From Calothrix brevissima NIES-22 (lineage in GTDB: Bacteria; Cyanobacteriota; Cyanobacteriia; Cyanobacteriales; Nostocaceae): 64,000 bases of DNA. The notes beneath the pieces are model-generated. The model ran no database searches. It saw nothing but the letters and a program-made list of their open reading frames with translations, and was not told where the DNA came from. The stretch spans positions 97,072 to 161,071 of the forward strand of contig NZ_AP018209.1 of the NCBI RefSeq assembly GCF_002367995.1. The letters run 5' to 3'. Of this stretch, positions 9,967-17,575 are shown piece by piece. Numbering within the stretch: position 1 is the first letter of the stretch; the number at the start of each line of letters is the position of its first letter. The position numbers were made by a program, and so were the translations under genes.

Positions 9967-10887
9967 TTAGGGTATTATCTCTCTGCCATATTCCGACTCC
10001 ACAACATTCAACAATTTCTCTTCCACAGCAGTAAGATAAGATCGATTCACCTTCCCCAATAACTGCAACAGACTTTTGACTGTCTCCTCAAGCGAATCGG
10101 AATAAACCCGACTAATGCGATCGCAAATCACTTGCATCTGCTCACATTCGGTAGGCAAGTAATTGTAAGACTTCAGGTACTGCAACCCAATGGTGTACTC
10201 GCCATCCCAAACTCTCACGGTGCAACTAAACTCGTTTACTGCGCTGACAATCGCCCAGCACCCACCCTTTCCTCTGAGTTCTGGGTTGTCCTTAGCTAGG
10301 ATTTGGCAAACTTCGCCCAATTGATAGGTATTTGGTACTTTGGTGCGTTCCATTATTCGCTGCACTACATCTTTGACGATGCGATGAGACGGTACTTTCC
10401 CGTTGGCAGACTCTACAGCTTGTTGCCATGCTTCGGGTTGAATATCAGGGTCTAGTTTCGTCAACGGTCTAACTTGCCACTCATTCGTCGGAAAAATGTG
10501 AACGGAACGTTCACATTTTTCCACCAAATTATCAAAAATAACCGCAGCTTCGATTAAATGGTAAGGCTGGCGACGACTATAACCAAAACGATCCTGGCAG
10601 TAATCCTCAAAGGTTTTGTGGGTCGAGCGGTACAGTCTGCGCTCACGTAACTCCATTAAAGCCTTTCCCGCCTCAAAAAATGCCCTCTCTACCTTTCTCT
10701 CCAGATGCAAGCGATCGCTAATTTCCTGCTCGGTTAATTCTGGAACTTCAACGGCAGTAACGTTAATTGTTGCTAAGGCTGGGTTTTCCTGAAGGGAGAT
10801 ATCCTCAAGGTCTTGGTCATCTGGTAATGTGCTGTCACTGAATGCAGAGGAGGTGGCTTTGTTGCGCTTACGAGGTGGTTTAGTCAT
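9967..10887 (-). CDS. Plasmid/mobile-element associated hypothetical protein (ParB/RepA-like helical protein)
   Basis: A 306-residue protein with a charged, low-complexity N-terminus (residues 1-60) and a helical core. The core segment FFEAGKALMELRERRLYR, followed by TFEDYCQDRFGYSRRQPYHL (about residues 88-130), is a helix-turn-helix-like signature I associate with cyanobacterial plasmid and phage proteins. A C-terminal region (about 190-306) contains VWDGEYTIGLQYLKSY. It is transcribed leftwards after the XRE regulator. I do not recognise a precise function; DNA binding in replication or partition of an integrated element is the best guess. Confidence 0.6.
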   Translation of the reverse strand: MTKPPRKRNKATSSAFSDSTLPDDQDLEDISLQENPALATINVTAVEVPELTEQEISDRLHLERKVERAFFEAGKALMELRERRLYRSTHKTFEDYCQDRFGYSRRQPYHLIEAAVIFDNLVEKCERSVHIFPTNEWQVRPLTKLDPDIQPEAWQQAVESANGKVPSHRIVKDVVQRIMERTKVPNTYQLGEVCQILAKDNPELRGKGGCWAIVSAVNEFSCTVRVWDGEYTIGLQYLKSYNYLPTECEQMQVICDRISRVYSDSLEETVKSLLQLLGKVNRSYLTAVEEKLLNVVESEYGREIIP

Positions 10888-10938
10888 TATTCCACCTCTA
10901 GCTGAACAGTGCTTGAAGAGTCAACTTTTAAGGAGGTC

Positions 10939-11133
10939 TTATCTCCATCTGACTCTACCTGTAGCAGCTTCAAAGCATACTTTGTCTCCATATTGCGGCA
11001 CTTCTTCTTCTGTTGCAGCGTATCGTGACTTTGGTTTCTTTTCCCTAGTCATACCTGTTCCACTGCAAGAGGAGTAAGAACAATACTGTTGATTTTCAGT
11101 TTTCCAAGGGCAAAAGCACTCATGCAGCCTCAA
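10939..11133 (-). CDS. Possible small Cys-rich protein overlapping the XRE gene
   Basis: A 64-codon frame that would start at TTG 11133, overlapping the end of the XRE gene by 14 bp. It encodes a Cys-rich N-terminal half (CFCPW, YCSYSSC) that could bind zinc, then a basic tail (TREKKPKSRYA...YGDKVCFEAATG). The arrangement between two same-strand genes suits an operon member, but the rare start and small size leave it uncertain. A shorter start at the internal ATG (GTGMTREKK) is equally possible. Confidence 0.3.
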   Translation of the reverse strand: MRLHECFCPWKTENQQYCSYSSCSGTGMTREKKPKSRYAATEEEVPQYGDKVCFEAATGRVRWR

Positions 11134-11395
11134 CCTCTGAGTTGGAACGCTTTCTTGATTTGCGTTGAGGTATGTCTTCTGGATTTCTCATTTCAAAAAG
11201 ATCACCTACTTCTCTAGTAAAGTAATTGCACAAAACTTCAACTGTACCGACATCAACGCGGCTGAAGTTATTTGTGAACAAGCGGTTAATCGTTGTGATA
11301 TCTAACCCAGTTTCTTTTGCCAACTGTCTCTGTGACAGCTGTGGATCTTTTTCTGCCATAAGCACGGCTAGCCTACAAAACATTTTTTTGCTCAT
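11120..11395 (-). CDS. XRE-family HTH transcriptional regulator
   Basis: A 91-residue DNA-binding protein of the Cro/C1 type. The helix-turn-helix is LSQRQLAKETGLDITTINRLF (about residues 20-40), followed by the helix VEVLCNYFTREVGDLFE and a short basic tail. This layout is that of small phage and plasmid repressors. It is the first gene of the leftward unit. Its upstream region (11396-11540) is shared with a divergent rightward gene and contains several perfect palindromes suited to binding a dimer, so auto-regulation and control of the divergent unit are likely. Confidence 0.85.
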   Translation of the reverse strand: MSKKMFCRLAVLMAEKDPQLSQRQLAKETGLDITTINRLFTNNFSRVDVGTVEVLCNYFTREVGDLFEMRNPEDIPQRKSRKRSNSEVEAA

Positions 11396-11432
11396 CCCTC
11401 TATCGTACCTGTAGGCTACATTAACACAAAAC

Positions 11433-11517
11433 TATGCACTAGTGCATACAATATATGCATATATACACATATTATTTGCATTAACCCTTGACAACTGTAT
11501 GCACTACCGCATACACT
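11433..11517 (+). promoter_or_regulatory. Divergent promoter region with palindromic operators
   Basis: Three dyads lie between the XRE gene and the rightward gene: a perfect 16-bp palindrome TATGCACTAGTGCATA (11433-11448), a perfect 14-bp ATATATGCATATAT (11451-11464) and an imperfect GTATGC-N6-GCATAC (11497-11514). The first and third share the arm (G)TATGCACTA. A TTGACA box (11488-11493) and a TACACT box (11512-11517, 18-bp spacing) bracket the third dyad, so a bound repressor would block the rightward promoter. Confidence 0.7.
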
Positions 11518-11631
11518 TACATATATTAGAGCAAATAAAATTTGCCAAAAACAAAAGACGACCGCCCCAGTCTGCAAAACGAAGCGATCGCCTTTCAAAA
11601 GATCCACCATCAAGATGGAGTACTACTTATC

Positions 11632-12795
11632 ATGACATACCAAATCTACAGCCATCAACAGCTGCAACACAAATCCATAGCTCGACTAAAGCAAATCTAT
11701 TGTGAAGTCGGCTGCACAGTTGAGGTATTTGACAAGCGGTGCAAGGATGCTTGGATGAATGCGATCGCCGAGTATCAAGCCAGTCAAGTTCAAACAGCCG
11801 TTGATGCTGCCCCTGACGAACAAGCAATAGCGCAAGCCGAACTTGACCAGTACATTGCAGACCAAGCCGAAACCATAGCCCCACAACTGACCACAGTAGA
11901 AATCAACTGCTATCACTACGAAGTTTACGCGCTTAAGCAACTGGTCGCCTACATTACCTACGACTATGACGAGTTTGTTACGCAACCTTGGGTAGTCATG
12001 GTCAATGGCGAAGAGATTTTCCGGGATACCACAATCGCCCGATGCCAACGATTCATTGAATGGCAGCACAAAGATAAGTCGGAAGTAGTAAGTCGGAAGT
12101 CGGAAGTGGAAAAATGCTCTGAAGATAAAGTAGGAATTTCGCACATAGAAGACGCAAGTAAATTACCTCCGACTTCCGACTTCCGATTTCTGACTTCTTC
12201 TGTTGACAACACGCTCAATCCACAAACTGAAGTACCAGAAGTCCCAACCATTTTAGAAATCTCGTTTTATGACCAAGAGGCATTTGTTGGTGACCTACTC
12301 GTAGCCAGCATTAGCTATGACCACGGCAATTACCAGAATTTGTACTGGCGGGTAATGATTAACAGTAATGAGATTTTCCGAGACATCAGTCCTGCTAGAT
12401 GCCACAGCTATATCAAACAGCAGTACCAGCAAGGCAAACTGCCATTGCAAGACCAGTTAGAACCGGAAGAACCTTGGGCTACCGATAACGAAATCATGGC
12501 TGAGATTTTCAGCGCGTGTGAAAACTATGGGTTTGAAATGCTCGAAGATGGCATTTACCAGAATGACGTAAAACTTGGTGAAGTAGGATGCACTGATGGT
12601 CGCTGGTGGGTAATACGTGCAGCAGAGGAAAATCAACGCATACCGTGCAATTCGGCATCAGAGGCGGTGCAGTTGTTGTCAGAGAGCGCAGCTGATGAAT
12701 ATTTGGGATATCGGCTTCTTGAACACCTCAGCCCTAGAGAATGGCGATCGCTGCTTTCTGGCGCAGCCCAAGGTCAAAAATTGGTAACAGCCTAA
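11632..12795 (+). CDS. Mobile-element hypothetical protein with a duplicated domain
   Basis: The reading frame is open from 11542, but ATG 11632 (MTYQIYSHQQLQHKSIARLK) is the likelier start because it begins the compact helical domain. The protein contains two copies of one module: QPWVVMVNGEEIFRDTTIAR (about residues 120-140) and LYWRVMINSNEIFRDISPAR (about 238-257). Between them lies a segment encoded by an inserted heptamer-repeat element. The C-terminal 100 residues (ENYGFEMLEDGIYQNDVKLG) form a third domain. No catalytic motif is visible. It heads the rightward unit controlled by the palindromic region. I know similar proteins only as hypotheticals of cyanobacterial plasmids; function unknown. 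Confidence 0.65.
   Translation: MTYQIYSHQQLQHKSIARLKQIYCEVGCTVEVFDKRCKDAWMNAIAEYQASQVQTAVDAAPDEQAIAQAELDQYIADQAETIAPQLTTVEINCYHYEVYALKQLVAYITYDYDEFVTQPWVVMVNGEEIFRDTTIARCQRFIEWQHKDKSEVVSRKSEVEKCSEDKVGISHIEDASKLPPTSDFRFLTSSVDNTLNPQTEVPEVPTILEISFYDQEAFVGDLLVASISYDHGNYQNLYWRVMINSNEIFRDISPARCHSYIKQQYQQGKLPLQDQLEPEEPWATDNEIMAEIFSACENYGFEMLEDGIYQNDVKLGEVGCTDGRWWVIRAAEENQRIPCNSASEAVQLLSESAADEYLGYRLLEHLSPREWRSLLSGAAQGQKLVTA
12076..12200. repeat. Heptanucleotide-repeat inverted element inserted in-frame in a gene
   Basis: The left arm consists of AGTCGGA-type heptamers (12076-12109) and the right arm of the complementary TCCGACT units (12166-12200), with about 55 bp between. Such short tandemly repeated heptamers are known from heterocystous cyanobacteria. 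The element adds about 42 codons between the two duplicated modules of the host protein without breaking the frame. Confidence 0.75.
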
Positions 12796-12906
12796 AACCA
12801 ACTGTGGGCAGCAATTTCCACTGCTGCTCACTCAAATTAACAAATTTAGATAGCGGTATTGCATCAATACCACTCCTTTACCCTGCGTCAAAAATTGGGA
12901 GATTGT

Positions 12907-13509
12907 ATGGACGCAATTATAAAAAGCGAAAGTCACGACAGCTTATTTGACCAAATTAAACAGGTTGATACCGATGGTCAGGAGTATTGGCTGGCCCGTG
13001 AATTAATGCCCGTGTTGGGATATCAGCAATGGCGACAATTTGAAGATGCAGTACAGCGTGCGATCGCTGCTTGTAAAAACATGGGAAGTGAGAGCGAACA
13101 ACACTTTTTTCCATTGACTTATTGTAATGGTGGTAGACCAGGAAAGAACTATAAGTTAACTCTGTATGCGTGCCATTTAATCTTAGGAAATATAGATATA
13201 AGGAAAAAGAAAAACTTTAATCGATTAAGTGAAAAGTTTTATTCAGATCGACTTCAAAAAAAGCTTGGAGGTACTAGAGAAGTTCAAACTCCAGCAGGTT
13301 TTATTGATTTACTCACTGATGAGCAAATTATTGAAGTCAAAAAAGTAAATTCTTGGAAAGCTGCTGTCGGACAAGTTGAAATTTATAGAGACTATTACCC
13401 ATTTCATGAAAAACGGATACATCTCTTTGGTAAATGCCATCCTGAATTTCTGAAAATTGTTATTTTTCATTGTACCAAGCGAAAAATCATTGTCACATGG
13501 GAAGCTTAA
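12907..13509 (+). CDS. BRO-N-like protein fused to a PD-(D/E)XK-like nuclease domain
   Basis: A 200-residue protein starting at ATG 12907. The N-terminal half (residues 10-110) is a BRO/DinD-like DNA-binding domain, with FDQIKQVDTDGQEYWLAREL and the LGYQQWRQFEDAVQRA helix. The C-terminal half (about 118-200) reads TPAGFIDLLTDEQIIEVKKV, then VGQVEIYRDYYP. The spacing of Asp (FIDLL), Glu-x-Lys (EVK) and the following Gln fits a PD-(D/E)XK endonuclease active site. The neighbour at 13694 carries a closely similar N-terminal domain with a different tail, so this is a modular pair. A DNA-targeted nuclease of a phage or plasmid is plausible; the substrate is unknown. Confidence 0.72.
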   Translation: MDAIIKSESHDSLFDQIKQVDTDGQEYWLARELMPVLGYQQWRQFEDAVQRAIAACKNMGSESEQHFFPLTYCNGGRPGKNYKLTLYACHLILGNIDIRKKKNFNRLSEKFYSDRLQKKLGGTREVQTPAGFIDLLTDEQIIEVKKVNSWKAAVGQVEIYRDYYPFHEKRIHLFGKCHPEFLKIVIFHCTKRKIIVTWEA

Positions 13510-13693
13510 TGTGTACATCTCATCGCAAAAATTAAAGGAAGTAAGCACAGACGAGAGTACGAGCGCTCCCCACAAGAAAATCGATGTTTTATATCTCGAC
13601 TGCTACCCAAAGACTTCCCTTCTCAAAATTAAAAATCCTTCAACATGGTTGCAATGCTGTGGCAGGTTCACAAATCAAAGAGTGAGAGAAATT

Positions 13694-14506
13694 ATGAATG
13701 GAATTACTTTTGGTGAAAGTAACAGCAGCCCATTTGACCAAATTAAAAACATGGATGCTGACGGATCTGAGTATTGGTTAGCAACTGAATTGTTAACACT
13801 ACTGGGTTATCAGACTTGGAAAAGAATCAAAGACACAGTTGAAAGAGCAAAAATCAGTGCCAGGAATTCCGGGTTAAATGAATCCTACCATCTGGTCGAT
13901 GTCGTCCAAATGGCGCAAATTGGAGCTTCTCAGGCATTTCGAGAAGTGCTGAAGGATTACAAGCTATCACGACATGCCTGCTATTTGGTGGCGATGAACG
14001 GCGATCCGCGCAAGAGTGAGATAGCTGCTGCACAAACTTACTTCGCGGTGAAAACTCGTGAAGCAGAGTTAGCCCCGCAAAATTCAGAACTACTTGCTCA
14101 ACTATTGGAGAAATTTGAACAGCAGAACCAGGTAATCGAAGAACAAGGAAAGGCGATCGCCCAACTGCAATCCCAAATCCAAAACCTCCTGCCACCATCA
14201 GCTGACTTTACACCCCCAGGCTGGAATGAGGAAGTATGGCGAAAGCTTCCCCCACAGGACAAACGCCACTTCCGCTATATCTTCCGTCGTCGTGGATTTC
14301 GTCCTTCAGGGCAGGGCAAAGATGAGCAACTGGCATTACCTCCTGTGACTACTGAGCAGTTGAAGCAACGACAACGGGAGGAATTCGAGCAGCTCGTTGG
14401 TGAGTCATCAGCCCAGGAGAAAGAAAAGTTAGAAGCAGTAAAACAAGAAGCACTGAAACAACTTTGGTTACAAGGAGAACAAGATGATACAGATGTCCCT
14501 TTTTAA
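13694..14506 (+). CDS. BRO/DinD-family protein with coiled-coil C-terminus
   Basis: Start chosen at ATG 13694 because the homology to the upstream neighbour begins there (SPFDQIKNMDADGSEYWLAT versus its SLFDQIKQVDTDGQEYWLAR). Residues 1-110 are the BRO/DinD-like domain, including YKLSRHACYLVAMNGDPRK and AQTYFAVKTREAEL, which are DinD hallmarks. Residues 125-165 form a coiled coil (LLEKFEQQNQVIEEQGKAIA), followed by a basic segment HFRYIFRRRGFRPSG and a charged helix. E. coli DinD modulates RecA; BRO proteins bind DNA. The gene overlaps the next one by 23 bp, so they are co-translated. The 184 bp before it hold no gene I can support. Confidence 0.75.
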   Translation: MNGITFGESNSSPFDQIKNMDADGSEYWLATELLTLLGYQTWKRIKDTVERAKISARNSGLNESYHLVDVVQMAQIGASQAFREVLKDYKLSRHACYLVAMNGDPRKSEIAAAQTYFAVKTREAELAPQNSELLAQLLEKFEQQNQVIEEQGKAIAQLQSQIQNLLPPSADFTPPGWNEEVWRKLPPQDKRHFRYIFRRRGFRPSGQGKDEQLALPPVTTEQLKQRQREEFEQLVGESSAQEKEKLEAVKQEALKQLWLQGEQDDTDVPF

Positions 14507-15083
14507 TGAACCCACCCCAGTTTTACCAGTCACTTATTACCCAGAGTTCCTTAGCCAAGAAGAAGCAGGTGTGTTATACCAACACTGCCTAAAACTGCAA
14601 TGGCAACAGAATCAAATCAAAATGGTGGGTAAAACTTTACTTGTGCCTCGGCTGGAATGCATCTACGGTGACGAAGGTTGCGAGTATTTGTATTCCAAAA
14701 GCGTGCTACTGAAACCCCTGCCTTGGACTTCATTACTGGCCGAGTTGCGGGACAGAATTACTGTACTGACTGGCTACAAATTCAACATAGTTATCGGCAA
14801 TCAATACAGGAGCGGCCAGGATTCGATAGGTTGGCACGCAGATAATGAATCGTCGATGGGCCTAAATCCGGCGATCGCATCTGTAAGTTTAGGTGCGGAG
14901 CGGAAGTTTCAGATAAAGCCCATCGGGGGCAAGCCGACTGATTTCTGGCTGGAACACGGGAGTTTGCTGGTTATGCACCCTGGTTGTCAGTCCACGCACC
15001 TTCATCAAGTTCCCAAGACCAAGAAATTGGTTGGCACGCGAATTAACTTAACTTTTCGTCCGCATGTGGGAGGCAAGAAATGA
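14484..15083 (+). CDS. AlkB-like 2-oxoglutarate/Fe(II)-dependent dioxygenase
   Basis: A 199-residue protein of the AlkB (ALKBH2/3-like) family, which repairs alkylated bases by oxidative demethylation. Visible features are the iron ligands in GWHADNE (His and Asp, about residues 117-119) and HLHQVPK (distal His, about 172), the substrate-loop segment FNIVIGNQYRSGQDSIG, and RINLTFRP, whose Arg binds 2-oxoglutarate. The start at ATG 14484 has a GGAG box six bases upstream and overlaps the preceding gene by 23 bp. Its place in a mobile module suggests a phage or plasmid repair function, or protection against host DNA-modifying defence; that part is inference. Confidence 0.88.
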   Translation: MIQMSLFNEPTPVLPVTYYPEFLSQEEAGVLYQHCLKLQWQQNQIKMVGKTLLVPRLECIYGDEGCEYLYSKSVLLKPLPWTSLLAELRDRITVLTGYKFNIVIGNQYRSGQDSIGWHADNESSMGLNPAIASVSLGAERKFQIKPIGGKPTDFWLEHGSLLVMHPGCQSTHLHQVPKTKKLVGTRINLTFRPHVGGKK

Positions 15084-16063
15084 GTACTGTTGTCTCTACC
15101 GAAAAAGCATCCGTGCTGGTGATATTGCGGCGAGAGTATCTGGACATTACTGGCAACTTCTGTGCTGCCAAGCTGATTGAGTATTTCCGACATTGGACAA
15201 AGTGGAAGCTCAAAAATCACCGGACTCCTTGGGTTTACCAGCCACTCAAACGAATTTATGCTGACCTGATGGGTGAGCATAGTCTTCATGTCATTAGGAG
15301 TGCGATCGCACTGCTTGAGGAGATGGGGATTCTCTCAAAGCAAAAAAATCCTGGCAATGGGCAAGATAAAACTTGGCAGTATAAATTACACCAAGATGTA
15401 CTTAATAGTCTATTGGAACCTGGCAAGTGCAAAACTGAACCTTCAGAATTCAATGCAGAACAACACCATAGATCAGATCCTGAAACTTCTAAACCACAAC
15501 AAAACACTGCTGTTGGTGAAGTAAAGGATGAAGGAGTAGAACAAAGCTCATATGAGCCAGTTCAAGCAGTCCCAAAACCAGAGCCACCCCAGACTACTCG
15601 CTTTGTTGATGAAATTGAACAAGATGACTCAACGAGTGAGATAGACCCTCATGAGGACGAGTTTTCCGAGCCAGAAGTCAAAGTCGGTTCAAGTATGGAT
15701 AAGCCCACCAAGCAGGAGATTGCTGAGATTTGTACCGAGTTGCGGCGGTTGCGGATTAACCCAGAACCTTGTTTGGGGGTGGTGAAGAAATATTGGGCGA
15801 ATGTCGCCGGGGCACTTGCATATCTCAAAGAAGCACTCCAAACTTGGCAATCAGTCAACTCACCCACTGGCGTTTTTATCACAGCTTGTAAAGAAGGCAA
15901 AAAACCTCAAAACACAGCGACGGCGGACGTAATTGCTTGGTATGAATGGGCAAAACGCCAAAGGATAGTTGTAGCAATGTCTGGCAAGGTGGTTTACACA
16001 CCTTCGGGGGAGCCTGTAGATTTGCAACAGATGATGCGACAGTATCCCTGTGAATGCAGTTAG
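15080..16063 (+). CDS. Replication-type winged-helix protein of a mobile element
   Basis: A 327-residue protein with an ATGA overlap to the AlkB-like gene and a GGAGG box before its start. Residues 1-110 look like a winged helix (LIEYFRHWTKWKLKN, WVYQPLKRIYADLMGEHS, IRSAIALLEEMGILSKQK). Residues 120-210 are an acidic, disordered linker. Residues 215-327 form a helical domain (IAEICTELRRLRINPEPCLG, VFITACKEGKKP) and end in YTPSGEPVDLQQMMRQYP. Winged helix plus linker plus C-terminal helical domain is typical of helicase loaders and replication initiators of phages and plasmids. A decayed copy of its 3' end follows directly. Confidence 0.68.
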   Translation: MSTVVSTEKASVLVILRREYLDITGNFCAAKLIEYFRHWTKWKLKNHRTPWVYQPLKRIYADLMGEHSLHVIRSAIALLEEMGILSKQKNPGNGQDKTWQYKLHQDVLNSLLEPGKCKTEPSEFNAEQHHRSDPETSKPQQNTAVGEVKDEGVEQSSYEPVQAVPKPEPPQTTRFVDEIEQDDSTSEIDPHEDEFSEPEVKVGSSMDKPTKQEIAEICTELRRLRINPEPCLGVVKKYWANVAGALAYLKEALQTWQSVNSPTGVFITACKEGKKPQNTATADVIAWYEWAKRQRIVVAMSGKVVYTPSGEPVDLQQMMRQYPCECS

Positions 16064-16123
16064 GTGGACGAGAAAATTATGGGTAAGAATACCGTAACAA
16101 GCGAAGTGAGCGCTCCCTTTGGG

Positions 16124-16262
16124 TGGGCGAGGAAGCAGAGAATTGCGATGCCTGCCGCAGGCAGACATCGCAATGACTGGCGGGTTCGTGTATATACCTT
16201 CGGGGGATACGCTGGAAGTACAGGAGATGATGCGGCGGTATCCTCACCAGCTAAAAGAGTAA
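16124..16262 (+). pseudogene. Decayed duplicate of the 3' end of the replication-type gene
   Basis: Reading from TGG 16124 gives WARKQRIAM, and after a one-frame shift GFVYIPSGDTLEVQEMMRRY to a TAA at 16260-16262. This aligns with WAKRQRIVVAMSG and VVYTPSGEPVDLQQMMRQYP at the end of the intact gene just upstream. The frame break coincides with a 25-bp palindromic insertion; removing it joins both halves in one frame. Confidence 0.8.
16142..16174. repeat. 33-bp palindromic repeat inserted in the gene remnant
   Basis: ATTGCGATG-CCTGCCGCAGGCAG-ACATCGCAAT is an almost perfect palindrome with one unpaired base. It resembles the dispersed REP-like palindromes of Nostoc genomes. It sits exactly where the duplicate 3' gene end loses its frame. 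Confidence 0.75.
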
Positions 16263-16477
16263 ATGGTAAGCCAAGACTCTCAACTTGTTCCATATTTGAG
16301 AACGAGTTCCCATTCCCAACGCCAAGCAGTCTCTACCGCTATTTCTTGATCGTTGGTAAAAACGCCTCAAATAAAATCTGCTTCAAGTGCCTAACTTTTC
16401 ATGATCACCCAAAGTTGCCAAGAACCTTATTATGGTCTTGATTGCAGTTTAATCACTTTCTTTTTCAAACGACACAG

Positions 16478-17161
16478 ATGGCATCACAAGACGCAAGAAA
16501 AGAAGCACCAGCAACCCAGCGTAACCGCGAACCAATTTTAGAAATACTTTTACAAGTATTACCCCAGAGTGGCACGATATTGGAAATAGCGTCTGGAACT
16601 GGGGAACATGCAGTATTTTTTGCCCCCAAGCTCAGCCAAAGAAAGTGGCTACCAACAGATGCAAATAAGCAATTATTCCCCAGCATTAATGCATGGGCTG
16701 AATACTTTGGGTGTGATAACATTTATCCACCACAAGAGCTTGATGTGAGAGAACCAGTTTGGCCAGTGGAGAATGAGGTAGTAAACGAGTGGCTTCATAG
16801 CTCTCCAATTGTTGCCATCGTCAACATCAATATGATTCACATTTCACCTTGGTCAGCCTGTCTGGGACTAATGGCAGGGGCAGGTCGTATCCTCAAAGCA
16901 GGAGGTATTCTTTATTTATATGGGCCCTTTAAACAAGGTGGAGAACATACATCACTGAGTAATGCAGCTTTTGACGAATATTTACGCGCCCAAAACTCAC
17001 AATGGGGTGTGCGTAACTTGGATGATGTAGTGGCAGCAGCTAGGTCAGAAGATCTGATCTTAAAACAGATTTACCAAATGCCAGCAAATAATCTTTCAGT
17101 AGTATTTGAACGTTCTGCTAATGAAGGAATCATTCTTGGAGATTATAATTGTGTGACTTGA
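16478..17161 (+). CDS. DUF938 family SAM-dependent methyltransferase
   Basis: A 227-residue class I methyltransferase starting at ATG 16478. The sequence RNREPILEILLQVLP leads to motif I ILEIASGTGEHAVFFA (about residues 38-53), followed by WLPTDAN (acidic loop, about 62) and VNINMIHISPWSACLGLMAG (about 117-136), all signatures of DUF938 (METTL26-like). Length is normal. The substrate of this family is not established to my knowledge. It is a single gene between the mobile module and the caspase island. The spacer after it (17162-17575) holds HIP1-rich sequence and the promoter element of the next gene, but no coding region I can support. Confidence 0.88.
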   Translation: MASQDARKEAPATQRNREPILEILLQVLPQSGTILEIASGTGEHAVFFAPKLSQRKWLPTDANKQLFPSINAWAEYFGCDNIYPPQELDVREPVWPVENEVVNEWLHSSPIVAIVNINMIHISPWSACLGLMAGAGRILKAGGILYLYGPFKQGGEHTSLSNAAFDEYLRAQNSQWGVRNLDDVVAAARSEDLILKQIYQMPANNLSVVFERSANEGIILGDYNCVT

Positions 17162-17494
17162 CTCAAGATGATTCAAAGACTACATTCAAGCAGCATTTGT
17201 CTATAAAAGTACAATTTATCAGTAGTTTTACCGTGGTTTAAAGCTTACTGTATTTTTAATTCCTTCTAAAAAATATCGCTCAGAAAAATGCTACTTGTCG
17301 AGGCGATCGCGATCGCGCATTGAGCTTTTACAACACATTAACCAAAGAGCAAAAACAGCAGATACCACAAGAATATTTTGGCGCACATCGAACACAGCCT
17401 AACTCGACACTACCAAGGGATAAGCTTACGGCATGGCTACGCTTACCGCCAATAAAATGAGCTTGTTCTTGCCGAAATTGCTCTTACAGGATTT

Positions 17495-17520
17495 GCATAT
17501 CCTTGAGTCACTGAGAAATA
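17495..17520 (+). promoter_or_regulatory. Shared island promoter element, copy 1 (orthocaspase-like gene)
   Basis: GCATA (17495-17499), 14 bp beginning TCCT, then AGAAATA (17514-17520), ending 55 bp before the ATG at 17576. This is the only rightward copy of the element; its host gene is the only rightward member of the caspase island's main set. Confidence 0.7.
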
Positions 17521-17575
17521 CAGTAATGATGACAGCTAACTGTTTAGTGTCTCATACTTAGACTAAGGGATAATC

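Noticed and set aside
9799..10062. 87-codon plus-strand frame after the NACHT gene
   Set aside because: Half of it overlaps the convincing minus-strand gene at 9967-10887, and it has no supporting features.
12076..12200. Heptamer arrays as a CRISPR-like array
   Set aside because: Units are 7 bp, tandem and inverted, with no regular spacers and no cas genes in the window.
16064..16441. 125-codon frame after the replication-type gene
   Set aside because: It crosses the duplicated tail in mixed frames and reads through the palindromic insertion; better explained as a decayed gene end.
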